From CALBTQ01 sp036725605 (GTDB taxonomy: Bacteria > Lernaellota > Lernaellaia > Lernaellales > Lernaellaceae), in NCBI GenBank assembly GCA_036725605.1, contig DAIMDW010000012.1:79624-143623 (forward strand): a DNA stretch of 64,000 nucleotides, read 5' to 3'. Made by a program: the position numbers and the translations under genes. Shown piece after piece: positions 1 through 8,125 of this stretch. Positions within the stretch are counted from its first letter, which is position 1. Each line of letters starts with the position of its first letter. The notes beneath the pieces were generated by a model. It was not told where the DNA came from, ran no database searches, and saw only the letters and a program-made list of their open reading frames with translations.

Positions 1-304
1 CCAGCGTGCCCAGCAATTCGAAATCCTCGGCCGCGATCAGCGCGCTTTGGTTCTTGCTGAAGCCGCCCTGCATGTTCACCGTTTCCGAGTTGAACAGGCT
101 GCGCTTGACGACGACCTCGTAACTGTCCAGCGAGGTGAACGCCGAAGTGGAGCCGGAAACCTGCACCAGATCGACGGTCGGTTGTTGCGTCAGACGGCCG
201 CGAATGCCGATCGATACGGCGTTGGCCGACAAGAAGGCCACCAGCGCCACGGCCAGAATCCGGACGACCACGAAGTATTTCTTAACCAGATCCAGGTAGT
301 ACAT
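1..304 (-). CDS. gspC: Type II secretion system protein GspC-like, N-terminal part (runs off left edge)
   Basis: Reading from the ATG at 304, the visible 101 residues start with a short cytoplasmic stretch (MYYLDLVKKYF), one hydrophobic membrane segment at about residues 12-31, then a periplasmic part with VVVKRSLFNSE and, near the edge, ELLGTL. The single N-terminal anchor followed by an xRxLFxS block and an LLGTL block is the layout of the GspC homology region, which in type II secretion contacts the outer-membrane secretin GspD. The rest of the gene, including any PDZ domain, lies outside the window. It diverges from the decarboxylase genes. The family call rests on these short motifs; another bitopic envelope protein is possible. 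Confidence 0.68.
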   Translation of the reverse strand, partial: MYYLDLVKKYFVVVRILAVALVAFLSANAVSIGIRGRLTQQPTVDLVQVSGSTSAFTSLDSYEVVVKRSLFNSETVNMQGGFSKNQSALIAAEDFELLGTL

Positions 305-572
305 TATGAATCCTCAGGATGCACTCACCCTGTAGTCCTTACTTGAAAAACCGCCGAACAATACCAAGATGCCGCCGCATTTGCAAGCATTTCGGGTTTA
401 TACCGGGCGCACGATTCTCCCACGTTCGCCTCAGCTTGGACACCCCCATCCCGCGCGGGTTCAAAGCGGCGATCATTTGGGCGCCTTCCGCGCCATCTAG
501 CCGCGGTCACATTGGGAGAATCAATATGAAATACGGTATTATTTCAAGCGTTTGTCGATCACCGCCTACGGC
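305..572. other. Divergent intergenic region
   Basis: Non-coding spacer between gspC (minus) and the decarboxylase operon (plus). Short open frames exist but lack ribosome binding sites and protein-like composition. Apart from the promoter at its right end, I see no repeat or RNA gene. Confidence 0.5.
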
Positions 573-601
573 TTGTCATCATGACGCGACCCCTTTATAG
601 T
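573..601 (+). promoter_or_regulatory. Sigma-70 type promoter of the decarboxylase operon
   Basis: TTGTCA at 573-578 and TATAGT at 596-601 are separated by 17 bases, close to the -35/-10 consensus. Transcription would start near 608, giving a leader of about 20 bases before the ATG at 629, with GGGG as a weak Shine-Dalgarno. Confidence 0.6.
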
Positions 602-628
602 ACGCCAGACAATTCACGGGGTGTAATC

Positions 629-985
629 ATGCAATCGATCGCTTCAGCTCATGGATTTCAAATCACCCTGGTGGGCATGGGCGCGGTCTTTTCGGCCCTG
701 ATCCTCATGGCCCTGTTCACCTTCATCTTCAACAAGATTTTTACGCGGCAGCACACCGATGACGAAACCGTCGCCGAACCGCCCCCCTGCCCGCCGCCGG
801 TCGATACCCAAACGCCGGCCAAGGCCCTCGAGGCCGGCCGGCGCAAGGCCGCGGCGATCGCCGTGGCGGTGGCGTTGGTGGAAATGGCCAAAGCGCAGGC
901 CGTCTTCAAACCCATCGATGCGCCCGGCAACGCCTGGCGGATGGACGGACGGCGGCGCCTTTCCGATCGTATGGGGGCATCATGA
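629..985 (+). CDS. OadG-like small membrane subunit of a Na+-translocating decarboxylase
   Basis: A 118-residue protein with one strong membrane segment (about residues 12-34, ITLVGMGAVFSALILMALFTFIF), then a proline-rich hydrophilic linker and an Ala-rich helix. This is the size and shape of the gamma subunit (OadG family) that holds together biotin-dependent sodium-pump decarboxylases. An in-frame upstream ATG at 581 would add 16 residues, but it sits at the -10 box of the likely promoter, so 629 is preferred. It overlaps the biotin carrier gene by four bases (ATGA), implying translational coupling. OadG proteins diverge strongly, so the call leans on the context with the beta subunit. Confidence 0.7.
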   Translation: MQSIASAHGFQITLVGMGAVFSALILMALFTFIFNKIFTRQHTDDETVAEPPPCPPPVDTQTPAKALEAGRRKAAAIAVAVALVEMAKAQAVFKPIDAPGNAWRMDGRRRLSDRMGAS

Positions 986-1431
986 ACACGTATCGCATCA
1001 AGATCGGTGAGGTGACTCACGAAGTGGTGGTCGACAGTATTACTCCGCCGACGGCGCAGGTGACCGTCGACGGTCATCCGTACACGGTCAGTCTCGACCA
1101 GGCGCAGGCCGCCGACGCGCCGCGCCCCGCCCAACCGGCCGCATCGGCGCCGGCCACCGCCGCGCCCGCGCCCAAGGCCGCGGCGCCGCAGCCGGTCGCC
1201 TGCGTCGGTGAAGGCGACGTCGTCGCGCCGATGCCCGGCAAGCTGCTCAAGTTCCTGGCCCAGGTCGGCGACACGGTCGAGGCCGGGCAGCCGGTCGTCG
1301 TGCTCGAAGCGATGAAGATGGAAAATCAACTGCCCGCGCCCATCGCCGGGAAGGTCGTCGCCCTGCCCGTCGCGGAAGGCGCGGACGTCAAACAGCGCAC
1401 GGTTCTCATGCGCATCGAGGCCTTGTCATGA
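982..1431 (+). CDS. Biotin carrier (biotinyl-domain) protein of the decarboxylase
   Basis: A 149-residue protein. An N-terminal beta-rich part (1-40) is followed by an Ala/Pro-rich flexible linker (42-72) and a C-terminal biotinyl domain (77-149) with the classical EAMKMEN motif; Lys112 is the expected biotin attachment site. It would carry the carboxyl group from the carboxyltransferase to the membrane beta subunit. It overlaps both neighbours by four bases, typical of a translationally coupled operon. Related carriers occur in oxaloacetate, methylmalonyl-CoA and glutaconyl-CoA decarboxylases, and the sequence alone does not show which substrate is used. Confidence 0.88.
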   Translation: MNTYRIKIGEVTHEVVVDSITPPTAQVTVDGHPYTVSLDQAQAADAPRPAQPAASAPATAAPAPKAAAPQPVACVGEGDVVAPMPGKLLKFLAQVGDTVEAGQPVVVLEAMKMENQLPAPIAGKVVALPVAEGADVKQRTVLMRIEALS

Positions 1432-2567
1432 GTGGATTGCAACACTTTTTAAGCACAATGGCGTTGGCGCGCATGGACGATCCGCGTTACCTGATCATGA
1501 TCGTCATCGGCCTGGTGTTCATCTACCTGGCGGTCAAAAAGGGCTTCGAGCCGCTGTTGTTGCTGCCGATCGGCTTCGGCATACTGCTGTCGAACATTCC
1601 CTGGGACATCAGCGAGACCGGCGAGGTGCTCACGCTGCTGACCGACGAGCACAGCCCGTTCAAATTTCTCTACCTGGGCATCAGCCACGAAATCTATCCG
1701 CCGTTGATCTTCCTGGGCCTCGGCGCAATGACCGATTTTTCGTTCATGATCTCCAATCCCAAGCTGGTGCTGTTGGGCGCGGCCGCGCAGTTCGGCATCT
1801 TCGGCACCTTCCTGGGCGCGTTGCTGTTGAAATTCTCCACCGCCGAAGCCGCGTCGATCGGCATCATCGGCGGGGCCGACGGACCGACGGCGATTTATGT
1901 GACGAGCATTCTCAATCCCGCGTATCTGGCGCCGATATCGGTCGCCGCGTACAGCTACATGGCGCTGGTGCCGATCATCCAACCGCCGATCATGCGGCTG
2001 CTGACGACGAAAAAAGAGCGGCGCATCAAAATGGCCATGCCCCGGCAGGCCGCGCGGGTCGAGCGCGTGGTGTTCCCCATCGCCGGCTTCCTGTTGATCT
2101 GCACGATCGTGCCCAAGGCGATTCCGCTGCTGGGCATGCTGTTTCTGGGCAACCTGCTCAACGAATCGGGCGTCACCGATCGGCTGGCAAAAACGACGAA
2201 GACCTCGTTCATCGACATCGTGACCATCCTGCTGGGCGTGTGCGTGGGCGTGTCGGCCAACGCGACGACCTTCCTCACGGTCAAGTCGCTGATGATCTTC
2301 GGCCTGGGCGTGATCGCCTTCTCGATCGCCACGGCGTCGGGTTTGCTGTTCGCCAAGCTGATGAACGTGGTTTGCAAGGAAAAGATCAATCCGCTGGTCG
2401 GCGCGGCCGGCGTGTCGGCGGTGCCCATGGCCGCGCGCGTGGTCAACACCGTGGCCACGCAGGAAGACCCGTCGAACTTCCTGCTGATGCACGCGATGGC
2501 GCCCAACGTCGCCGGCGTGATCGGCTCGGCCATCGCCGCGGGCGTGTTGCTGGCCTTCCTGGGGTAG
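1428..2567 (+). CDS. oadB: Na+-translocating decarboxylase beta subunit
   Basis: A 379-residue polytopic inner-membrane protein with about ten hydrophobic segments. It has the hallmarks of the OadB/MmdB/GcdB family: GGADGPTAIY near residue 145, SANATTFLTV near 273, and a GAAGVSAVPMAARV block near 325, followed by the conserved C-terminal helix. The beta subunit decarboxylates carboxybiotin and couples this to sodium export. The start ATG overlaps the stop of the biotin carrier. No carboxyltransferase (alpha) gene follows, so the enzyme must draw that subunit from elsewhere in the genome. Symbol oadB denotes the family; methylmalonyl-CoA decarboxylase is equally possible. Confidence 0.92.
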   Translation: MSGLQHFLSTMALARMDDPRYLIMIVIGLVFIYLAVKKGFEPLLLLPIGFGILLSNIPWDISETGEVLTLLTDEHSPFKFLYLGISHEIYPPLIFLGLGAMTDFSFMISNPKLVLLGAAAQFGIFGTFLGALLLKFSTAEAASIGIIGGADGPTAIYVTSILNPAYLAPISVAAYSYMALVPIIQPPIMRLLTTKKERRIKMAMPRQAARVERVVFPIAGFLLICTIVPKAIPLLGMLFLGNLLNESGVTDRLAKTTKTSFIDIVTILLGVCVGVSANATTFLTVKSLMIFGLGVIAFSIATASGLLFAKLMNVVCKEKINPLVGAAGVSAVPMAARVVNTVATQEDPSNFLLMHAMAPNVAGVIGSAIAAGVLLAFLG

Positions 2568-2865
2568 TCCTATTGTTGACGAGCACAGGTAAACAGTTAT
2601 GAGTTATAAATTGATGTAATATTATCATATTTTCACTTATAACTCACCGTTTATTACCAACTCCGCCTGTGTGCCACACTTTTGGCGAAGCCAAAGGTGT
2701 GTTGGTCAGATAATGGGCGACCCGGTTTTATTCCGTGGATACATGTTGCCCCCCACTATCATCATCTTTGATGATGAGCCCCTATCTATGGTTATTATTT
2801 GGGATAATAGTATATCTTTGGCAATTATCGCCCTTGAATGGAAACCCTTCAACGGCAATTGTCGG
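2568..2865. other. AT-rich intergenic region with inverted repeat
   Basis: Non-coding. GAGTTATAA at 2601-2609 and TTATAACTC at 2637-2645 form a 9-bp perfect inverted repeat around an AT-rich core of 27 bases. No T-run follows, so it is not an obvious terminator. Repeat copy H1 follows at 2671-2701. The rest is AT-rich with no supported gene. Confidence 0.5.
2671..2701 (+). repeat. Dispersed hairpin repeat, copy H1
   Basis: Begins GTGC; arms CACACTTTTGGC (2675-2686) and GCCAAAGGTGTG (2690-2701) pair over 12 positions with one G-T wobble around a GAA loop. Nearly the same as copy H2 at 10.5 kb, and related to copies at 10.4, 51.0 and 61.4 kb. Confidence 0.75.
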
Positions 2866-3456
2866 TTACGGGCTGTGCGTAAAGCAAATATCTTCCAGCA
2901 GATTGGAAAAATGCGCGCCGTTGTCGGTGGCCTGCAGGGTGTAGCAATACTCGCCGGCCGGCAACAGGTCCGGATTGCTTTGCAGCCCCAAGAGGGTCGT
3001 CAACCGCACCGTCGCGGGCGAGGCGCAATCGCCGACCGCCTCCAGGTCACCCTGCAGAACATCGAGATCCCGCCAGGTGGGGTTTTCAAACAACGGTTCC
3101 GGCCCGATAAAAATATTGCCGTTCGGCAACAGATCGTTATCCGGGTCGCACACCTCCCACACCAGGTTGGTGTACCAACACAATTCGCCCAGGTCGAAAT
3201 CACCGAGTTCCGGTGGATTCGGCGTAAAGAACGCGTTGCTTAACACCGGCGCCGCGTCGTCATCGTCCGCCTCGTCATCAATCACATCGTCATCCGCATC
3301 ATCGTCGACGCTATCGTCATCCGCCGCATCATCGTTATCGTCGTCGCCGTCGTCAGCCGGCCCTGAGCTTGTCGAAGAGTCGTCATCGTCGCCGCAGGCG
3401 TTCAGCGACAGGGCCGGCAGAAGCAACAAATAAAGGATTATAAACAGGCGGCGCAT
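2866..3456 (-). CDS. Acidic-linker lipoprotein, unknown function
   Basis: A 196-residue predicted lipoprotein: signal peptide MRRLFIILYLLLLPALSLNAC with lipobox LNAC (Cys21), then CG and an Asp-rich linker (about residues 22-68) with DDDAADDDS-type units. A small globular domain of about 125 residues follows, containing several Cys and Trp. The domain (FTPNPPELGDFDLGELCWY...) looks like a beta-sandwich, but I do not recognise the family. The Asp linker after the lipidated Cys is shared with the lipoproteins at 16.5, 18.3, 25.1 and 27.0 kb. No terminator is clear downstream. Confidence 0.75.
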   Translation of the reverse strand: MRRLFIILYLLLLPALSLNACGDDDDSSTSSGPADDGDDDNDDAADDDSVDDDADDDVIDDEADDDDAAPVLSNAFFTPNPPELGDFDLGELCWYTNLVWEVCDPDNDLLPNGNIFIGPEPLFENPTWRDLDVLQGDLEAVGDCASPATVRLTTLLGLQSNPDLLPAGEYCYTLQATDNGAHFSNLLEDICFTHSP

Positions 3457-3663
3457 GGGAACCTCCGATCCGTCATCTCCAATGCCGGCGGCGGCAAATA
3501 ACTTTTTTACGATAGCAAGGAACCCGCCGGCGCAAAAGCGCTTTCCCGGCAGACGATTAAATTGCCTGTGAAAAAATCAACGTTTCGACGATCATGGAAA
3601 AAATTCTTCGCCAGACCGGCGGTTTTCGCCGCGCACTGAATGAACCCTCATTCAAGTATTTGT

Positions 3664-3692
3664 TTGACTTCCCGCCGTGAAGCAAGGATAAT
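3664..3692 (+). promoter_or_regulatory. Sigma-70 type promoter of the MoxR/VWA pair
   Basis: TTGACT at 3664-3669 and GATAAT at 3687-3692 with a 17-base spacer, ahead of a leader of about 57 bases to the ATG at 3756. The rest of the 3457-3755 spacer shows nothing else I can name. Confidence 0.6.
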
Positions 3693-3755
3693 GTTTAACA
3701 GCAACGATACCGATACGTATTGAAGCCATTGGTTTTTTTACGGGAAAGCAAATTA

Positions 3756-5102
3756 ATGACCTCAAACGTACGACGCCTGCATACTCCGGTCACGCAATAT
3801 TACTTCACACCCTACGATTATCGCGTGATCATCGAGAAGATCCGCAACGAGTTTGCGCGCGTCTCGGAAAAGGTCATCGGCCGCGAATTGATCATCCTCC
3901 AGTTCGCCTGCGCCCTGCTCACCCGCAACCACCTGCTGTTGCTGGGCCGCACCGGCATCGCCAAGTCGATGCTCGCCAACGAACTGTTCGAAATTTTCAA
4001 GGCCTCGGGCGCGAAGACCTTTACGATCAAGGCCTCGGTCGAGGACACCAAGGACAACTACTTCGGCCCGATCGACATCCCGCGCTATCGTGACGAGGGC
4101 GTGAAGATCCGCCGCATTAAAAGCTCGGTGCTCGAAGCCGACTTCGCCTTCATCGACGAGCTGTTCGACACCAACGAGCAGATCCTGCGCGACCTGATGC
4201 TGCTGCTTTCCGACCGCATGCTCTTCGAAGGTTCGGAGCGCTACCACGCGCGGTTGCACACCTGCATGGCCGCCTCCAACTACCTGCGCCTGAACGAGGT
4301 GACCGAAGCGGTGGTCGACCGTTTCGCCTATCGCAGCGTGATCACCGCCGAAACCGACGCCTTCACGCAGTTCCGCATCGACCGCAGTTTCATCAGCAAG
4401 GGCACCACGCCCAGCGGACCGGTGCAGCCGATCAGCCGCGATGAAATCGATTATCTCTCGCGCATCGCCTGCGGCCTGGAAGGCGACCTGAACATCGAAA
4501 TCAGCGACGATGTGCTGTACCTCAAGAACATCATCCTGCGCTACTTCATCGACCGGATGAAAAAAGCCAAGGGCAACTACTACATCAGTCCGCGCCGCCA
4601 GGCCGGCGTGATCAACCACCTGCGCGCGCTGGCGATGCTCAACGGCCGCACCAAGGTCGAGGAGCACGACCTGCCGCGCATGGGCCTGATGCTGTGCATG
4701 GTCGGGGCCGAGGGCAACGAGGTCGAGACCTTCACCAAAACGGCGGAAGAGACGATCCGCTACATGCATTCGGACGAAACGTTCCGCAAGCAACTGGTGC
4801 TGCTGACCACGATGCTCAACGTCATCGAGGTGCTGCACGCCAATCCCAAGCGCGCCGAGTCGATCGACCTGGACGTGCTGGGTCTGGTGCCGCCGCAAAA
4901 GAAATGGCGCGAGGAACTGGCCGAGAAGATCGCCCACAAGGACGACTTCGAGGTGACCGTCGAAAAACTGCGCGCCGTGCTGGCGGACATCAAACCGACC
5001 AACCTGTACATCCAGGAGTTGGCCGAGGGCTGCCACAAGCAGTTGCAGGATCTGGCCCGGATCAGCGCCACCGGGCAAGAGCCCAGCCTATGGACACGCT
5101 AG
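3756..5102 (+). CDS. MoxR/RavA-type AAA+ ATPase
   Basis: A 448-residue AAA+ ATPase. Walker A GRTGIAKS lies at residues 64-71, Walker B FAFIDE around 131-136, and a sensor-like AASNYLRLNE follows. The non-canonical Walker A and the ELFDTNEQIL block after Walker B are typical of the MoxR family, closest in size to RavA-type members. These ATPases work with a VWA-domain partner as chaperone-like remodellers. The ATG at 3756 is preferred over an upstream in-frame TTG (3720) because GGGAAAG lies about seven bases before it. The gene overlaps the VWA gene by 13 bases. Confidence 0.88.
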   Translation: MTSNVRRLHTPVTQYYFTPYDYRVIIEKIRNEFARVSEKVIGRELIILQFACALLTRNHLLLLGRTGIAKSMLANELFEIFKASGAKTFTIKASVEDTKDNYFGPIDIPRYRDEGVKIRRIKSSVLEADFAFIDELFDTNEQILRDLMLLLSDRMLFEGSERYHARLHTCMAASNYLRLNEVTEAVVDRFAYRSVITAETDAFTQFRIDRSFISKGTTPSGPVQPISRDEIDYLSRIACGLEGDLNIEISDDVLYLKNIILRYFIDRMKKAKGNYYISPRRQAGVINHLRALAMLNGRTKVEEHDLPRMGLMLCMVGAEGNEVETFTKTAEETIRYMHSDETFRKQLVLLTTMLNVIEVLHANPKRAESIDLDVLGLVPPQKKWREELAEKIAHKDDFEVTVEKLRAVLADIKPTNLYIQELAEGCHKQLQDLARISATGQEPSLWTR

Positions 5103-6745
5103 AACGCCTCGCCCGTCCGGAAGCCGCCAAACAGCAGCCGGATGTCGCCGAGCAACTGCCCCTGGACGATTCCTTCGACGATTTCCTCGACCTGTTCGAC
5201 GAACTGCGCGGCCTGGTGCCGCTCTCGTTTTTCATCCTCTTCAAAATCGCCCGCGTGCTCAAAACGCCCGACGGCAAGCTGGGCGGCGAACTCAAGGGCT
5301 TTTTCGACATCTGCCGCGACGCCGATCGCACCGCGCTGCTCGACGAAAATTCCAACTTCTCGTTGTCCGAGCAGGTGCCGGTTTTCAACGGCCACGATCC
5401 GTACATGGGCACGCGGCGCATCAAGAGCGTCGAGGAAATCAGCTCGGTGCTGCCCAACGACGTGGCCATCGAGGAGTTCACCGACCTGATCCGCAAGGCC
5501 GAGGAACGTCAGCTCGACGTGCGCGTGCTGCTGCACGAAAATGAAACCAACGCCTCGAAGGAAACCGCGCCGATCACCGATCGCGGCAGCCGCCAGATGT
5601 CCAACGCCGCCGAACAAAAATTGTACATCCTGCTCGACCGCAGCTATTCGATGTGGGAGCACCACCGGCTGCTGTTTGCCAAGGTGCTGGCCATCGAGTT
5701 TCTGCGCCGCAAAAAGGGCACCGGCGCGCGGCTGTTCTACCGGCCCTTCGACTTCGACGTGTACGCGCTGGAGAAGGTCGTCAAGCGAACCGATTACGAC
5801 GCGCTGATCCGCAAGCTGCTGTTCATCGAGCCCGGCGGCAAAGGCACCGATATCCAAACGGCGCTGCTCACCGCCGTCGAGGACATCAAGTTCGACGGCA
5901 TGTTCGAGGGGGCGGAAATCCTGCTGATCACCGACGGCTGCGATCGCGTCGAGGTCGACGTGCTGCGGGAGGCCTTCGCCGACAAGGTCAAGCTGCACAT
6001 GATCAAAATCGGCCGCGACGCGCAGGAGCCGGGCAGCGCCGAAATCAAGGACATGATCGAGAAGGACCAGTCCATCGCCGGCATGGACCGCGACCGGATC
6101 GCCGCGCTGTATAAAAAGCAGTTGCTCACGCAGTGGGACGAGCTGACCGAAACGATGATCGAAACCGACGATCTGGACGGCGCGGACATGAACGTCGGCG
6201 CCGAGGAAATTCAGTTCGCGCTCGAATCGGCCGACAAGGTGCTGCAAACCGACATCGCCGGGCTGACCTCCACCGAGGTGGAAAGCACGTTTCGCCGTGC
6301 CTCGTTCATCGAGGGCTTCCTCACCTTCCTCGCCGAACGCGGGGAAACCTCGCCGGCCGTCGCGGCGCAGGCGGGGGAAATCAAAGCCAAACGCGAGGCG
6401 CTGGCTCAATTCAAGCTGCGGCTGGTCGCCAAGAACCAGACGCTGGCCAACCTGCTGGCCAACAAGGATCTGAAGTTCGTCACCGACCGCAAACTGCGAC
6501 GCGAGGCGAAAAAGGCGAACCTCACGCTCGAAGACCTGGCCAGCCTCAACGACAGCGACGACCTGTACCTCAAACTGAAACTCACCGGCCAGAACAAGCC
6601 GGGCGAAGGCGAAGGGCTCTCGCTGCTCAAACTGCTGGGCTTGATGGCCAAAAGCGCCGTGCGCGCGGCGACCGGCTGGCTCACCGGCGGCGAGGAAAAG
6701 GAAAAAGAGGAGCCCGAGCCTTCGCCGAACAAGCAAGACCAATAG
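5090..6745 (+). CDS. VWA-domain partner protein of the MoxR ATPase (ViaA-like)
   Basis: A 551-residue soluble protein. A helical N-terminal part (1-170) precedes a von Willebrand factor A domain starting near residue 176, with the metal-ion-dependent adhesion motif DRSYS at 183-187 and a later LLITDGCDR strand. The C-terminal 250 residues are charged and helical. The arrangement (MoxR ATPase immediately upstream, 13-base overlap, C-half VWA domain) matches RavA-ViaA-like pairs, in which the VWA protein is thought to hand client proteins to the ATPase. The client here is unknown. The start is the ATG inside the end of the upstream gene. Confidence 0.8.
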   Translation: MDTLERLARPEAAKQQPDVAEQLPLDDSFDDFLDLFDELRGLVPLSFFILFKIARVLKTPDGKLGGELKGFFDICRDADRTALLDENSNFSLSEQVPVFNGHDPYMGTRRIKSVEEISSVLPNDVAIEEFTDLIRKAEERQLDVRVLLHENETNASKETAPITDRGSRQMSNAAEQKLYILLDRSYSMWEHHRLLFAKVLAIEFLRRKKGTGARLFYRPFDFDVYALEKVVKRTDYDALIRKLLFIEPGGKGTDIQTALLTAVEDIKFDGMFEGAEILLITDGCDRVEVDVLREAFADKVKLHMIKIGRDAQEPGSAEIKDMIEKDQSIAGMDRDRIAALYKKQLLTQWDELTETMIETDDLDGADMNVGAEEIQFALESADKVLQTDIAGLTSTEVESTFRRASFIEGFLTFLAERGETSPAVAAQAGEIKAKREALAQFKLRLVAKNQTLANLLANKDLKFVTDRKLRREAKKANLTLEDLASLNDSDDLYLKLKLTGQNKPGEGEGLSLLKLLGLMAKSAVRAATGWLTGGEEKEKEEPEPSPNKQDQ

Positions 6746-6812
6746 CTGAAATTTCATTCACTGTTTTTCTATAAATTGCTATCCGAGAGCAATGGATCCT
6801 TTCTTCGGCGGC

Positions 6813-7994
6813 TCATTTTTTGACTATCGACTTCAATACCTTCTTCCCTTTGGACTGCCTTTGTCGGCTCAGTGAACTCAATAGCTTGTTCAGGTTGTTG
6901 CGCTTTATCCAATCCATCACGTATTCGCGCTGCATTCGCGCGGCAATGTGGAATTGCACAAAATTCGAGTCGGCGAAATTGTCTTTCGGTTCGGCTTTGA
7001 GCATGTGCTCCATGCCGACTTCATAAGCGCTCGGGAATTGGATCGCCTCGTCCATCCAGGCGTCATCGTCATAGACCAGATTTATTGCCTCGGACTTTTT
7101 CACGAACATGGTTTTCGGCAGCACCTTGCGCCAATTCTTCATCCGATCGTCGGAGTTCCAATCGTCTTCCAGAAAGAGCTTATAGTACACGTCATACAAG
7201 CCGTACTTCCCCTGCTCGGCGTGCCAGATCGCCCTCTGCTGCGCCTCCGACAAACCCAGGTGCGCGGCGATCATGGCGAACAAATCCTTGAACGCCGTCA
7301 TGAAGCGTTCATGGTTGCTGATCGTGTACGGATCGCCCTTCCAGTCGTAATACTGCCAGTGTAAAAACGGCCGATCCGGAAAGTGAACCGCTTCGGCGTG
7401 GCCGATGTTGGGAATCACGTCGAGGCCGAGAACTTTCTTTTCCAAATACTCCTCGATCTCGTTCGTAATTTTCTTCCACAACGACCGGTCCGCCGCTCGG
7501 GAAAAAGAGAGCATCGCTTTGGTCGATACTCCGTTCTCCGGACCCTGCCGACCGCTGAAGAACTGGTGGCTGTAAGTGTCCAGGAACGAATGGGCGGCGA
7601 TGCCCAATGCATGATAACCATAGGGCCGCCCATCGCCGATCCACTTGAGCGCCCGCTTGACCAGCGCCTTGGCCGGGCCCTTGCCCGGGCGCGTCAGCAA
7701 CGGACTGGGCGGATACTTGCCCTTGATGCCCGCGGGCAGGAAGTGAAAACTCATCCAGATTTCCTGCGCGACCAGATTCATGTTCTTTTTCTTGATCAGA
7801 TTCAAATCCAATCCGTAATGGGCCGTGCGCACCGGATCGAAATTCGGCGTGTTGCCGCTGAACTCGATCTCGTCGCTTTGTTTGGAATCGTCCGTGTACT
7901 GGTTGGCGTAAGCCGCGATGCGCGCCTGTTCGGGCGTAAAGCCCAGCGCGCGCATCAACAAATACATGCCGTAATAATGGGCGTCGATTTGCAT
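6813..7994 (-). CDS. DUF6765-family protein
   Basis: A 393-residue soluble protein beginning MQIDAHYYGMYLLMRALGF. The N terminus is rich in His, Asp and Tyr (DAHYYG, AAYANQYTDDS), and further His/Asp pairs occur (HALGIAAHSFLDTYSHQFFSG, GHAEAVHFPDRP). This matches the family I know as DUF6765, whose conserved His/Asp residues recall the metal-binding zinc-dependent phospholipase C/HD-like helical fold; that functional reading is inference. The C terminus is Lys/Ser-rich. The start is set by GGGAGA eight bases before the ATG at 7994. It follows murA in the same direction after a gap of about 130 bases. Confidence 0.72.
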   Translation of the reverse strand: MQIDAHYYGMYLLMRALGFTPEQARIAAYANQYTDDSKQSDEIEFSGNTPNFDPVRTAHYGLDLNLIKKKNMNLVAQEIWMSFHFLPAGIKGKYPPSPLLTRPGKGPAKALVKRALKWIGDGRPYGYHALGIAAHSFLDTYSHQFFSGRQGPENGVSTKAMLSFSRAADRSLWKKITNEIEEYLEKKVLGLDVIPNIGHAEAVHFPDRPFLHWQYYDWKGDPYTISNHERFMTAFKDLFAMIAAHLGLSEAQQRAIWHAEQGKYGLYDVYYKLFLEDDWNSDDRMKNWRKVLPKTMFVKKSEAINLVYDDDAWMDEAIQFPSAYEVGMEHMLKAEPKDNFADSNFVQFHIAARMQREYVMDWIKRNNLNKLLSSLSRQRQSKGKKVLKSIVKK

Positions 7995-8125
7995 GATTAT
8001 CTCCCTATTTATTGGCAGATCGACAAACCCCCGCATTGGATCTTCCCATATCTTCGATGGTCGTAGCGGCGGGGATTCTCTATCGATACCTAGCAAATCG
8101 GCGGGAGGGCGACAAGGGCAAACGT

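Noticed and set aside
2671..3243. Plus-strand open frame over the hairpin and lipoprotein gene
   Set aside because: It begins inside repeat H1 and is antisense to the lipoprotein.
3720..3755. TTG start of the MoxR gene
   Set aside because: The ATG at 3756 has a better Shine-Dalgarno and gives the family N terminus.
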